Shown: positions 16,960-25,702, numbered from the stretch's first letter. The stretch: 64,000 nucleotides of DNA from Flavobacterium sp. IB48 (GCF_016405855.1 NZ_JAEFCA010000002.1:434001-498000), one strand, 5' to 3'. Notes: a model not told the origin generated them from the letters alone. A program made the numbers and translations.

Positions 16960-18375
16960 ATGTGGACGATATGTCAGGAATGCCGGGGACAAGGCAAAAT
17001 AAATCGCGGACTTAGTAAAAAAGCTCAAAGACGTTATAAAACAGAATTGACTGCATTTGAAAGTTCGCAAACTAAAGTTGCTCCAATACGCCCTAAAGCA
17101 CATCTGCATTTGTGCACAAATTGCTCAGGATCAGGATTAATTCAGTCCGAAAAATATCTAGAACCTGATTTGACAAAACCTCACGTTGCTATAATTGGTG
17201 CTGGCATTGGCGGTGTCGCTTTGGCCGTGGCATGTTTACATCGCGGAATTCCTTTTTCAATTTACGAAAGAGATACTCATTTTGATGCACGATCTCAAGG
17301 CTACGGACTTACATTACAACAAGCCAGTAAAGCCATGAAGGGTTTAGGGATTACTTCTTTAAACGGTATAATTTCTACAAAACATATTGTTCATAATACA
17401 GAAGGAAAAATATTGGGCGAATGGGGAACCAGAAAATGGATTGAAACTGAAATTAAACCGTCTGCTACACGTACCAATATGCATATTGCACGACAATCGT
17501 TGCGGCAAGCTCTTTTAGAACAGCTTGGAGGAAATAATACGGTGCAATGGGGACATCAATTGTTAGATTTTAAAGCTAATAATGATGGTGCAGAACTTAA
17601 ATTTCAAGTAAACGGAGAAGAAAAAAACGTAAAAGCTGATCTTGTCGTTGGTGCAGATGGCATTAGAAGCATTGTGAGAAAACTAACAATTGGCGAAGAC
17701 ATAACGCCGCTTCGTTATTTGGATTGCATTGTAATATTAGGAATTTGTCCATTAAGTTCTCTCAAAGATATTTCGAGCCAATTATTAGATTCTGCAACCG
17801 TTTTTCAGACTGCAAATGGAAATGAACGAATTTATGTTATGCCCTACACGGGAGATTCTGTAATGTGGCAATTGAGTTTCCCGATGTCTGAAGAAGAGGC
17901 TAAAGAACTAAGTGCAAAAGGTCCGAAAGCACTTAAAGAGGAAGCTTGCCGCAGAACACAATGGCACACTCCTATTCCGCAAATTTTAGAAGCTACACAA
18001 GAAAGTTTAATTTCTGGATATCCTGTTTATGATCGCGAATTGCTTCGATCGGAGTTATTAGAAAAGAATCAAAATATAACTTTAATTGGCGATGCAGCGC
18101 ACCCAATGAGTCCGTTTAAAGGTCAAGGTGCAAACCAAGCTTTATTGGATGCTTTAAAATTGGCTAGAAAAATATATAGAGGCTGTAATGCAAAATCTAA
18201 TTGGAGAGAAACTGGTCTAAGAAAAAGTGTCTTGAACGATTTTGAAGCAGAAATGCTGGAACGCAGTGCTACCAAAGTAAAAGGTTCTGCTGATGCTGCA
18301 CAGTTCTTGCATTCTGAAATTATACTCCGCGAAGGCGATGAACCTCGAGGAAGATATCCTAAAAAAAGGAAATAA
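16960..18375 (+). CDS. FAD-dependent monooxygenase with N-terminal DnaJ-like zinc-binding segment
   Basis: A 471-residue group A flavoprotein monooxygenase (UbiH/TetX-like fold) with an unusual N-terminal extension of about 70 residues. The extension has two CxxCxGxG repeats (CQECRGQG at residues 5-12 and CTNCSGSG at 52-59), the zinc-binding motif of DnaJ. The flavoprotein part starts with the FAD motif GAGIGG at 80-85, continues with YERDTHFDARSQGYGLTL, a DG motif (VVGADGIRS) and the second FAD motif GDAAHPMSPFKGQGANQAL. It should hydroxylate an aromatic or polyketide-like substrate with NAD(P)H. The ATG at 16960 opens directly into the first Cys motif. Single-gene unit with a terminator downstream. 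Confidence 0.88.
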   Translation: MWTICQECRGQGKINRGLSKKAQRRYKTELTAFESSQTKVAPIRPKAHLHLCTNCSGSGLIQSEKYLEPDLTKPHVAIIGAGIGGVALAVACLHRGIPFSIYERDTHFDARSQGYGLTLQQASKAMKGLGITSLNGIISTKHIVHNTEGKILGEWGTRKWIETEIKPSATRTNMHIARQSLRQALLEQLGGNNTVQWGHQLLDFKANNDGAELKFQVNGEEKNVKADLVVGADGIRSIVRKLTIGEDITPLRYLDCIVILGICPLSSLKDISSQLLDSATVFQTANGNERIYVMPYTGDSVMWQLSFPMSEEEAKELSAKGPKALKEEACRRTQWHTPIPQILEATQESLISGYPVYDRELLRSELLEKNQNITLIGDAAHPMSPFKGQGANQALLDALKLARKIYRGCNAKSNWRETGLRKSVLNDFEAEMLERSATKVKGSADAAQFLHSEIILREGDEPRGRYPKKRK

Positions 18376-18406
18376 AGAAGAAAGATTTTAGAAGAAAGAT
18401 TAAATA

Positions 18407-18439
18407 AAAAATGCTAAACAGGTTTGTTTAGCATTTTTT
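18407..18439. terminator. Hairpin terminator after the monooxygenase gene
   Basis: ATGCTAAACA and TGTTTAGCAT pair around a 3-nt loop, flanked by A-run and T-run, 30 bp past the stop codon. The same stem sequence recurs in the terminator at 27329-27360. Confidence 0.85.
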
Positions 18440-18565
18440 GTAAAAAGTTATTTTTCAATCATATAGATGCAAATTAAACAATAATTTAATATTATTTTAT
18501 AACTAAGTTTGACTTGATCTTTTTAATTTTATAATCTCATTTACAAACAATTAAATAATCACGCC

Positions 18566-18769
18566 ATGAAAAATACACAAATAAATTTCAGTCCAAACAA
18601 TGAGACCTGTACAGACCGAACTTTGGTTTGTGATGGTGATAATAACGAATTAATATTTCGTAAAACTTATGTAGGAGATTGGGGAGATTGGGACGAGAAA
18701 CCAGATGATATTTTAAAAGAGCAACATCTTTATCTGGATCAAAATACAAGTTTTACAAATGCAATTTAA
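18566..18769 (+). CDS. Small hypothetical protein
   Basis: A 67-residue acidic protein (MKNTQINFSPNNETCTDR at the start; a YVGDWGDWDEKPDD stretch in the middle). I do not recognise it. Support comes from a TAAGTTTG -7 box at 18504-18511 and an A-rich stretch before the ATG. There is no signal peptide or membrane segment. Confidence 0.5.
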   Translation: MKNTQINFSPNNETCTDRTLVCDGDNNELIFRKTYVGDWGDWDEKPDDILKEQHLYLDQNTSFTNAI

Positions 18770-18816
18770 ACTAACGATTGCTTTATTGGGCATTACAATC
18801 TAGTATTCTATCTTGA

Positions 18817-19065
18817 TTATGCTAGAACACTAATTGTATTGCTTAAATTTTCTTTGTTTATAAAATCTAGAATAAATTCTCTTACTTCTTTATTTGCCTC
18901 TGTTTTAGTAGCAAATGAATTAATATAGAATTCGTCGTCCTTGTCGCTAATATGAATAATTTCGGTGTAACCTTTGGTTATTAAACTACCTTTTAGCTTA
19001 ATTATATTTACTTCTTGTTTTCCGTCAAGTTCTTTGCGAACCTGTAGTTTTATAGCTCTTTCCAT
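18817..19065 (-). CDS. Small hypothetical protein
   Basis: An 82-residue soluble protein (MERAIKLQVRKELDGKQEVN at the start) with alternating strand and helix propensity. The ATG at 19065 is chosen over a TTG two codons upstream. I do not recognise a family. It stands alone; the 173 bp between its start and the peroxidase gene's stop hold nothing obvious. Confidence 0.6.
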   Translation of the reverse strand: MERAIKLQVRKELDGKQEVNIIKLKGSLITKGYTEIIHISDKDDEFYINSFATKTEANKEVREFILDFINKENLSNTISVLA

Positions 19066-19238
19066 ATTCAAAAATTTTTAAATAATTAACTATCATTCAG
19101 TTATAAATTTAAAACATTTAATCTATCGAAATAAGATTTTAACACAGTCCGCAACGCATTATTTATCAACATATTATAAACATTTTCCCTTTTCTTAAAA
19201 AGAAACTCGAAACACCAGTAAAATCAAGTCTTTTCACA

Positions 19239-20255
19239 TTAATTTCCTGTAAATTCTCTGTCGCTCAAGGTTTTCATAAACGCAATAAGGTTCTCTTTTT
19301 CTACTTCTGTAAGCGGAATTCTATTGCCATTATTTTTAAAAATAGGATCTAAATTGGCTGCATTCAAAACTCCGTTATCAAAATAATCCAAAACTGATTT
19401 TAAGGTTGCAAACTGACCAAAACTTCCATAAGGTGCTGTATATTCTACATTTCGTAGAGACGGAACTCTGAAACTCATAAAATCAGTTGCAATTCCAGTA
19501 ACTCTTCCTCTTCCTGCTTCATTAGAATCGGTGTTTAACGGAAATCCAATATTTCTAAAACTTTGGTCTGTAAACAATTCGGTGCTATGGCAACTTGCGC
19601 ATTTTTGCTGAAATGTTGCATATCCCGCCGCTTCGTTTTCTGTAAACTGACTTTCTTTTCGTTTTACTTTATCATATTTGCTATTGGCAGAAATCAAAGT
19701 ATACTCAAACTGAGCAATACTTTTGTAAATTCTGTCTGCTGTAATTTCCTGATCTCCAAATGTTTTTTTAAACATCTCTTTATAAGAAGCATCATCTTTA
19801 ATTTTTCCGATAACTTCCAAAATCGAAGAATCCATTTCTTCATGGGTAATAATCGGAACCAAAGGCTGTGTTTCTAATTGCAGTCGGCTTCCATCCCAAT
19901 TAAAGAACTTTAGAAACATTAAATTCTGAAGCGGTGGCGCATTTCTAAGCCCTACTCTTCCCTCAATTCCAATAGCTTGCGCATTATGATCGGCAAAGGC
20001 ATTTGCTTGAATATGACAACTTGAGCAAGAAATTGTATTGTCCTTACTAAATCTTTTGTCAGAGAAAAGTTTTTCGCCCAACTCAGCACCATATTTTGTA
20101 GGTTTATTTAAACTCACATAGCTATTTACTTCTGGAAAATCTGTGGGAATATGCAATGAAAGTTCAGGATTATCAAAATAAGTCTCATCAGAATCACTAC
20201 TGCTACAAGAAGTGAAAAAGATTACGATTATGATGAAGCCGATTATTTTTTTCAT
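19239..20255 (-). CDS. Diheme cytochrome c peroxidase / MauG-MbnH-like lipoprotein
   Basis: A 338-residue periplasmic protein of the CcpA/MauG family. The N-terminal lipobox (VIFFTSC) anchors it. Two covalent heme sites are visible: CSSCH (C77-C80-H81) and CASCH (C219-C222-H223). The NWDGSR motif near residue 119 is typical of the family. Classic members reduce hydrogen peroxide; MauG and MbnH instead oxidise tryptophan on a partner protein. The gene lies downstream of an MbnP-family gene on the same strand, which favours the MbnH-like role: in Methylosinus, MbnH converts a Trp of MbnP to kynurenine to make a copper site. The link is inferred from gene order. Confidence 0.9.
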   Translation of the reverse strand: MKKIIGFIIIVIFFTSCSSSDSDETYFDNPELSLHIPTDFPEVNSYVSLNKPTKYGAELGEKLFSDKRFSKDNTISCSSCHIQANAFADHNAQAIGIEGRVGLRNAPPLQNLMFLKFFNWDGSRLQLETQPLVPIITHEEMDSSILEVIGKIKDDASYKEMFKKTFGDQEITADRIYKSIAQFEYTLISANSKYDKVKRKESQFTENEAAGYATFQQKCASCHSTELFTDQSFRNIGFPLNTDSNEAGRGRVTGIATDFMSFRVPSLRNVEYTAPYGSFGQFATLKSVLDYFDNGVLNAANLDPIFKNNGNRIPLTEVEKENLIAFMKTLSDREFTGN

Positions 20256-20275
20256 TTTAATGATTTTTAAAATAA

Positions 20276-20301
20276 AGCCGTCTTTTTAATTTCAGACGGC
20301 T
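20276..20301 (-). other. Hairpin between the MbnP-like and peroxidase genes
   Basis: AGCCGTCT and AGACGGCT form an 8-bp stem with a 10-nt loop, 20 bp before the peroxidase ATG. On the minus strand it is followed by a T-rich but interrupted tail, so it could attenuate read-through or act as a transcript-stabilising hairpin. Confidence 0.5.
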
Positions 20302-20363
20302 CTGAATTTTTTTTTAATCAATAGATTCGATTTAATCTGCCTAGATCTCCCTCAATCCTCTTT

Positions 20364-20411
20364 AAATCTGCGTGAAAAAATCTATACTTAAAAAGTATTT
20401 CACGCAGATTT
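20364..20411. repeat. Inverted repeat of the AATCTGCGTGAAA intergenic family
   Basis: AAATCTGCGTGAAA (20364-20377) is repeated inverted at 20398-20411. Similar AATCTGCG-type modules occur at about 44370-44452, 47057-47090 and 47289-47354, always between genes. Confidence 0.7.
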
Positions 20412-20457
20412 TAAAAGATTTAAGCAGATTAAATAAGATTTCTACCAAAGAGTTAAC

Positions 20458-21324
20458 TTAGTTTTCTACACTAGTTACAGAAAACATTCCTGAAATATCG
20501 TTTGTACCGTTTCCCCCTAGATTATCCACAAATTTTACCATTTGCGCTGCAGTATGAACATTTGGAGTAGCATTATCGCCCATTCCTGTCCCTGTAGATA
20601 AAGTAATGGTATTGATTTTTCCGCTCAATAATTTGTCGAAATCAGCCTTAATTTTGATTTTTGGAGCATTTTTACCTACAACTGCATTTACAGTAAGACT
20701 TAACGTAATATCTCTATATGCATTTACACCTTGTGTATAAGCGCCTTCAGTTCCGGCAACAGTGCTTCCTGTGTGAATAGACATCGTTTTATTATCAGTA
20801 TCATAAAAACCTTCTACTTTTGTAAAACGATATCCTGTTCCCCATTCCCACATCATTGCTGTATCATTGGCTCCAGCCGCCGCGTAAAATTTAGGGAATC
20901 TTGTTTGGTCTAGAGTATTTTGCTCTGTTTTAATACCCAAACCAAATTTAATCTGTTTGTATGAAGCAGATGGCACATTGCTCAAAACATAGCTTAATGA
21001 AGCCGTTTTTGCCTGATCTATAACTGTTGCACCTTTATCTAAATCATTTACGTTGTAAGGCACTTCGCTTCCGTCATCTTTTATTAGACGAATATTGCTA
21101 ATCACATATTTCACTTCAGAAAAATGATGAACTTGTCCTGCCGCCGAAGTATTTGTTGTTGCTGACGCAGAAGTTGCATCTCCTAAAACAATTGTTTTGT
21201 CTTTAAACGTATTGTTGAATTCGAATGTTAAATTGTTTGCTGCTGGTGCATCGTCATCATTTGAACATGAAACAAAAGCCAAAGCGGCTGCTGATAATAA
21301 AAGGTATTTTTTAAAATTTTGCAT
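20458..21324 (-). CDS. MbnP-family copper-binding lipoprotein
   Basis: A 288-residue periplasmic lipoprotein (lipobox AALAFVSC at about residues 12-19). The start at 21324 is chosen because MQNFKKYLLLSAAALAF opens directly into the signal sequence. The MbnP family pattern is visible: an N-terminal strand LTFEFNNTFKDK, the segment HHFSEVKYVISNIRLIKDDG, and the Trp-rich MMWEWGTGYRFTKVEGFYD with a later H-T-G-S motif. In characterised members, copper binding depends on a kynurenine made from Trp by a diheme enzyme, and such an enzyme is encoded next on the same strand. A TonB receptor lies upstream. Copper is the likely metal but other metals are possible. Confidence 0.82.
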   Translation of the reverse strand: MQNFKKYLLLSAAALAFVSCSNDDDAPAANNLTFEFNNTFKDKTIVLGDATSASATTNTSAAGQVHHFSEVKYVISNIRLIKDDGSEVPYNVNDLDKGATVIDQAKTASLSYVLSNVPSASYKQIKFGLGIKTEQNTLDQTRFPKFYAAAGANDTAMMWEWGTGYRFTKVEGFYDTDNKTMSIHTGSTVAGTEGAYTQGVNAYRDITLSLTVNAVVGKNAPKIKIKADFDKLLSGKINTITLSTGTGMGDNATPNVHTAAQMVKFVDNLGGNGTNDISGMFSVTSVEN

Positions 21325-21435
21325 TTTTATGATTTTAATTTTTGTACTGTCTTTAAACCATTGAGTTACACTATTCCAACACATAGAAACATAGTTTTCT
21401 AAACTAAAAAAAGACGTTTTGCTAATTTAAATTCA

Positions 21436-21449
21436 CATAGCAAACTATG
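21436..21449. promoter_or_regulatory. Small palindrome upstream of the MbnP-like gene
   Basis: CATAG and CTATG flank CAAA, 112 bp upstream of the MbnP start. The word AAACTATGCG also occurs near 24955, upstream of the YtkA-like gene of the same locus, so it could be a shared regulator site. Weak evidence. Confidence 0.3.
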
Positions 21450-21499
21450 CGTTAAAGTTCAATTTAACCAAATGGCTATTTTATTAATCAAAAGGAAGA

Positions 21500-21868
21500 T
21501 TATAAAATAGGCGGCGGTACAAAAATTTCAAGGCAAGGTTCTAGCAGATCCAATTCTTTATAAATTGGCACTTTCTTGGATGTTATAATTTTTATTAGCG
21601 AAACCTGAAACTGTATATTTGTGTTTAAAGCAATATCAATCTTTTTGCTAATGCTTCTCAATTCCAAATCAGAATTTTTTTCCGTTTCCTGAAGCTCTTT
21701 CTTCAAATGGCATTTACCATGGCATTGCAATTCTGGCTTGGCTTTGTTAACACAAAATTCTTTTTCAATCGCATTTTGATTCAGTTTGAAGTGCACAACG
21801 ATAAGCGCCTGCTGGAAAGAAACCAGCAGGAACAGAATTGTCATTGTGATACTAAAAACTTTTTTCAT
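21500..21868 (-). CDS. Small Cys-motif protein of the copper-type locus
   Basis: A 122-residue protein with an N-terminal hydrophobic segment (about residues 4-25) and then the motif FKLNQNAIEKEFCV followed by CHGKCHLKK: one Cys, eleven residues, then C-x-G-x-C-x-L. The C-terminus ends in PPPIL. The gene at 25080 encodes a paralogue with the same spacing. The two tight Cys (with nearby His here) suggest metal or thiol chemistry in the periplasm, but no named family is recognised. It starts 6 bp after the TonB receptor's stop, so the two genes are co-transcribed. Confidence 0.75.
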   Translation of the reverse strand: MKKVFSITMTILFLLVSFQQALIVVHFKLNQNAIEKEFCVNKAKPELQCHGKCHLKKELQETEKNSDLELRSISKKIDIALNTNIQFQVSLIKIITSKKVPIYKELDLLEPCLEIFVPPPIL

Positions 21869-21874
21869 TTTTTC

Positions 21875-23854
21875 TTAGAAATTCAATTTTAAAGACGTGA
21901 AAAAATTGCGTCCCATTCTTGGAATATTACCCCAATCGGCATACGTACTGTAATATGCATTTAATAAATTCTCAGCTCCAACTTGTATTGTGCTTTGCAC
22001 TTTGTTGATTTTAAAAGAATAATTAGCAGAAATATTCCAAATTGCATAAGCAGCCGTTAAATCTTCTCCATATTCTGGACTGTAATTAATTTGCTCAAAA
22101 TCGCCATTAACAGAAGTCTGAATTCCGAAATTTTTATACATATAATTAAGCGAAGTCAAATAGCTTAACGGACGTATAAATGGTAAATTTCCTCCTTTAT
22201 TATCCATTCCGCGAGCGTAAGTCAACGTTCCTTTCCAATGCAAATGTTCCAAAATATCGTAGCTCACATTAGCAGACATATTCAAAAGCGTTGCATAATC
22301 TAATGATGTATATCCTTTTACACCAACAGATTGATAATTCATCGGACTTCCCATGCTTAAGATTTTACCAATAATGTAGTTCTGAATATAGAAATAGTTT
22401 ATTTTTCCTTGAATGCTCAATTTTTCTGTTTTAAAACCTGCGCTTGCATTTCCTTCATACGAAATTTCATTTTTCAAATTCGGATCTCCAATGTAATCGT
22501 AACGGTCAAAACTATTATAGATATAATAGCCATAACCCTCAGAAACAGAAGGCGCTCTATGACCGTAACCAGTTCCGACAGAAAAATTAAATTGATCAAT
22601 ATTTAAGTTGTAAGCGGCATTAAGACTTGGCAGAAATCTCGTTTTTTCTTGAGGCGCTCCAGGATGAAAAATCCAATTGAATTCTATGTATTTAGAATAA
22701 TTGTAATTCACTCCTAAAGAACCACCTAAATGCACTTGACTTTTTTCTGAAATATCCCAAGAATTATTCATAGAAAGTCCAGCATAACGAGTCGTAACCC
22801 AAGGCCAGCTGTAAGCAAACATCGTTCTTTCGCTTCGATCTTGCGGATACATTCTCATTTCTGCAATAGACAAATTATCGTAAGCATTCAGCTGAATTTC
22901 AGAAGAGTAATCATTCTTTTTCAAATTAGCTTTAGAAACCAATCCGTAAGTTGTGCTCCAACCCGGCATGTCCATGTGAACTAAATTTTCTGGTCGAGTT
23001 GTATCGTCCATATAATGCTCAATTGCATTAAAATATACTTTTGTATCTACTACTCTAACCAAACCTTCTTCAAACAATTGTTTATAAGAAGCGGAGGTAA
23101 TAAGAGCGCGAGAAAGCCACAAATCCATTGGCAAAGCAGGATAACCAACATTTTTTGCCACATCAAAAATCGCGTCTAATCTAACCGATGACAAATCGCT
23201 GGTTTTGTATGCCAAACCTAACGAAGTATTGAATTTATTGTATTGTGAATGCTTTACTTCGTCATTGTTTCCGTCGTGGTAATTATCTGCTGTTCGGTAC
23301 GAAATGCTTCCATCTGCCACAAACTTAGTTCCCGAATAAGAGATATTTCCTAAATTGAAAAACTGCTTGTTATTAAACTCAAAACCAGTTTGATATGCTC
23401 CGTTCCATTTCTTTTGAAGTCCAAACGGCGTACTTTTTCTTTTTAAATCGATGCTTCCGGCAACAGTTGCTCCGTGCAAACTTCCTTCTTGACCCGATTT
23501 AATATCTACTGCAGCAAGATTATTACTTTCTACATAAGACGTAATTGGATCCATTTTATCAGTGCAAGCGCCAAAAACGTGCATTCCGTCAATTGTAACT
23601 GTCGAACGTTCTGTACTCATATTATTCAATAAAGGTTCCCAAGCATAAGCTCCACGTTTTATGAAACTGATATTGTCTGACGAAGACAAAAATTCATCAA
23701 CAGAAACTGCCATTTTCATTTCTGTTTCAATCTTCTTTTTCGTTGCATTTTTTACGGTTACTTCTTCTAAGTTTTTTATGCTATCGTGATGTGCATGCTG
23801 ATTTTGAGCTGTAACTGAAAATCCCAAGAAAAGCAGCATTATAATATATTTCAT
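21875..23854 (-). CDS. TonB-dependent receptor, probable copper receptor (OprC/NosA-like)
   Basis: A 659-residue outer-membrane receptor. The ATG at 23854 is preferred: it opens into the signal peptide MKYIIMLLFLGFSVTAQ and lies 4 bp past the upstream stop, whereas a longer frame would start with GTG inside the previous gene. The mature N-terminus has a His cluster (QHAHHD). The plug motif reads DGMHVFGACTDKMDPITSY (Cys97, Met101), which recalls the Cys/Met copper-binding plug of OprC/NosA. The barrel ends in aromatic FTSLKLNF. Neighbours (MbnP-like, MbnH-like, YtkA-like) fit metal import. A heme or iron-chelate substrate remains possible. Confidence 0.85.
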   Translation of the reverse strand: MKYIIMLLFLGFSVTAQNQHAHHDSIKNLEEVTVKNATKKKIETEMKMAVSVDEFLSSSDNISFIKRGAYAWEPLLNNMSTERSTVTIDGMHVFGACTDKMDPITSYVESNNLAAVDIKSGQEGSLHGATVAGSIDLKRKSTPFGLQKKWNGAYQTGFEFNNKQFFNLGNISYSGTKFVADGSISYRTADNYHDGNNDEVKHSQYNKFNTSLGLAYKTSDLSSVRLDAIFDVAKNVGYPALPMDLWLSRALITSASYKQLFEEGLVRVVDTKVYFNAIEHYMDDTTRPENLVHMDMPGWSTTYGLVSKANLKKNDYSSEIQLNAYDNLSIAEMRMYPQDRSERTMFAYSWPWVTTRYAGLSMNNSWDISEKSQVHLGGSLGVNYNYSKYIEFNWIFHPGAPQEKTRFLPSLNAAYNLNIDQFNFSVGTGYGHRAPSVSEGYGYYIYNSFDRYDYIGDPNLKNEISYEGNASAGFKTEKLSIQGKINYFYIQNYIIGKILSMGSPMNYQSVGVKGYTSLDYATLLNMSANVSYDILEHLHWKGTLTYARGMDNKGGNLPFIRPLSYLTSLNYMYKNFGIQTSVNGDFEQINYSPEYGEDLTAAYAIWNISANYSFKINKVQSTIQVGAENLLNAYYSTYADWGNIPRMGRNFFTSLKLNF

Positions 23855-23858
23855 GTTT

Positions 23859-24782
23859 TTAGAATAAAGTATCAATATAAAGTTCACTTTTTACGCCTTC
23901 TACTCCTGGCGTATGATCAGTTGGAACAATGGTCCCTTTTACAATTAATCCGTTTTGGTTCATCATAATTAAGTTCAATGTCCAGTTTCCTGTCATGGTA
24001 TAATTGACAACACCGTGATACAAACCGTCGTCTCCTTGCGTCAAGTCTTTATTATTTGGCGAAGAGTGATTTCCCATAGAAGGTTCTGGCATTCTCGGAT
24101 CTAATTTTAAAGTATATCCCACAACTTCAGAATACGAAAACTGAGATGGATCTGGAAAAGTTCCTGCAGGAGTCGTTGGTTTATCGTATTTGTAAACACC
24201 AGCAATCAAAGCATTTTCTGAAACAGTTGGTTTTTGAGGCGAAATCAATGCAATTATATATTGTTCTCCATCACTTCCTGCAAAAGCAGTCATATTTAAG
24301 TTTTTATTGCTTTGTTTTTCTACAGTAACATCTTTATTGATTTCATATTTTTGGCCATCTGCCGTAAAACTGATGTACAATTTCCAACTCGCTGTAGTAG
24401 AGCTTTCTCCTGTAAAAACAGAATACCCGCTGTAATACTTTTTAGCAGAATCATATGCAACATTATACTGATGCGGACACGAACTTTTGCTTCCGTCAGC
24501 ATTACTCATAATTGGCAGAAAAGTTACGGCAGCTGTCGTTAACTCTTGGCTGTTTTGAGTATTGACAATTTTCAGATGAAGCTCATTATATCCTTTATAG
24601 AATGTTCCGTTTAAAGCTTCAATGCTAACCTTATAGCTTCCGCTTGTAAGCGAAGTTGCTTCTTTAAATTCCAAGTTTTCAGGAACTTCAGAACCTGTTT
24701 CAGCTTCGTAATCTGTTTTGTCAATTGTACAGGAAGTAACCGCAAATAATACTGCGATTATCCAAAAATTAAAAGATTTCAT
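23859..24782 (-). CDS. Lipoprotein with C-terminal YtkA-like domain
   Basis: A 307-residue lipoprotein (lipobox VLFAVTSC at about residue 18). Two Ig-like halves are visible. The second ends with a YtkA/FixH-type stretch: DPRMPEPSMGNHSSPNNKD followed by DGLYHGVVNYTMTGNWTLNL. Such domains occur in periplasmic metal-handling proteins; the Met/His cluster fits copper. A second candidate site is the Cys/His in SSCPHQYN near residue 100. The TonB receptor starts 4 bp after its stop, so the two form an operon. The 297 bp upstream to the next gene are AT-rich and hold only the AAACTATGCG word noted elsewhere. Confidence 0.8.
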   Translation of the reverse strand: MKSFNFWIIAVLFAVTSCTIDKTDYEAETGSEVPENLEFKEATSLTSGSYKVSIEALNGTFYKGYNELHLKIVNTQNSQELTTAAVTFLPIMSNADGSKSSCPHQYNVAYDSAKKYYSGYSVFTGESSTTASWKLYISFTADGQKYEINKDVTVEKQSNKNLNMTAFAGSDGEQYIIALISPQKPTVSENALIAGVYKYDKPTTPAGTFPDPSQFSYSEVVGYTLKLDPRMPEPSMGNHSSPNNKDLTQGDDGLYHGVVNYTMTGNWTLNLIMMNQNGLIVKGTIVPTDHTPGVEGVKSELYIDTLF

Positions 24783-25079
24783 TTGATGAATGTTATAAAA
24801 AAATGTTTGAAATTTAGCATTAAGCTATAAATTTTTGAATATCAAAAAATCCAAAATGCTAGTGAAAAGCCAAGAAAATGGCGAAAGTAAATGAAGTTAG
24901 AATACAGTTATTCTCTTCAATTACAAAAGAAGATCAATATCGTTTTAAAAGAATAAACTATGCGATTTGTTACTCAAATTTGGATTTAAAATCCGCGTAA
25001 GCGAGCAATAAGACATTCAAAATTTCAATTATAAAAAATTGGAATTCGAGAATATTGGAATTAAAAAAAAGATTGATCC

Positions 25080-25457
25080 CTAAACTCTATAGAGAGGAGG
25101 GTGAAAAGTAAGATTAGAAGCTCCGATTGGTTTCTTATCAAATAAAATTGAAGCGTTATCTTTAGATTCGATAACTGGAATTGTGCTAAAATTGATTTCA
25201 GCAGTATTTTGAACGTAAACAAGCTCCAATTTATCTTTTAAGCTGTCTTGCATTTTTCGTTCATTATCAGAATATTTTTTAATGCTTTTTTGAAGTTCGC
25301 ATCGCCCATTACAACTGTTAAATGCTTGTTTACGCTGAACGCAAATAGTTTTAGCAATTTCTTTCTGGTTGATTTTAAAAGAAGCATAAACGAACAAGCT
25401 GCCAAAAGATGGCGAGAGAATTAAAATAGAAAGTGCTATGATGATTAACCTTTTCAA
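25080..25457 (-). CDS. Small Cys-motif protein, paralogue of the 21500 gene
   Basis: About 125 residues: an N-terminal hydrophobic signal segment, then FKINQKEIAKTICV followed by CNGRCELQK, then a charged helix and a C-terminal FHPPLYRV. The order FK-x-NQ-x-x-I-x-K-x-x-CV, eleven residues, C-x-G-x-C-x-L is shared with the protein at 21500-21868, as is a proline-rich end. No ATG exists in frame before the signal segment; a TTG at 25457 (giving MKRLIIIALSILIL) is the best start and a TTG at 25469 is the alternative. A TACTTTTG box lies at 25481-25488, so the transcript would have a very short leader. Confidence 0.7.
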   Translation of the reverse strand: MKRLIIIALSILILSPSFGSLFVYASFKINQKEIAKTICVQRKQAFNSCNGRCELQKSIKKYSDNERKMQDSLKDKLELVYVQNTAEINFSTIPVIESKDNASILFDKKPIGASNLTFHPPLYRV

Positions 25458-25605
25458 GTGCTTGTTCAATAGTTTGCAGGCAAAAGTACATACTATTTTG
25501 TATTTATTTTAACGAAATGCAATTTTTATTTCATTTAAAGAAGAGGTTGTTTTATTTCTGAATCATTTCTTGTTTTCGTAAAAAAATTCTTTAACATAAA
25601 CAGTC

Positions 25606-25635
25606 TTGATATTTTGCATATTTTATCTAAATTTG
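25606..25635 (+). promoter_or_regulatory. Promoter of the 25703-27319 pair
   Basis: TTG at 25606-25608, a 19-bp spacer and TAAATTTG at 25628-25635 match the Bacteroidota promoter form exactly. The start codon lies about 65 bp downstream. Confidence 0.75.
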
Positions 25636-25702
25636 AGTATTGTCGTTTTTTTATGACATTTTAATTCTAAAATAGCTACTAAATAACCCCAATTTACAGC
25701 GA

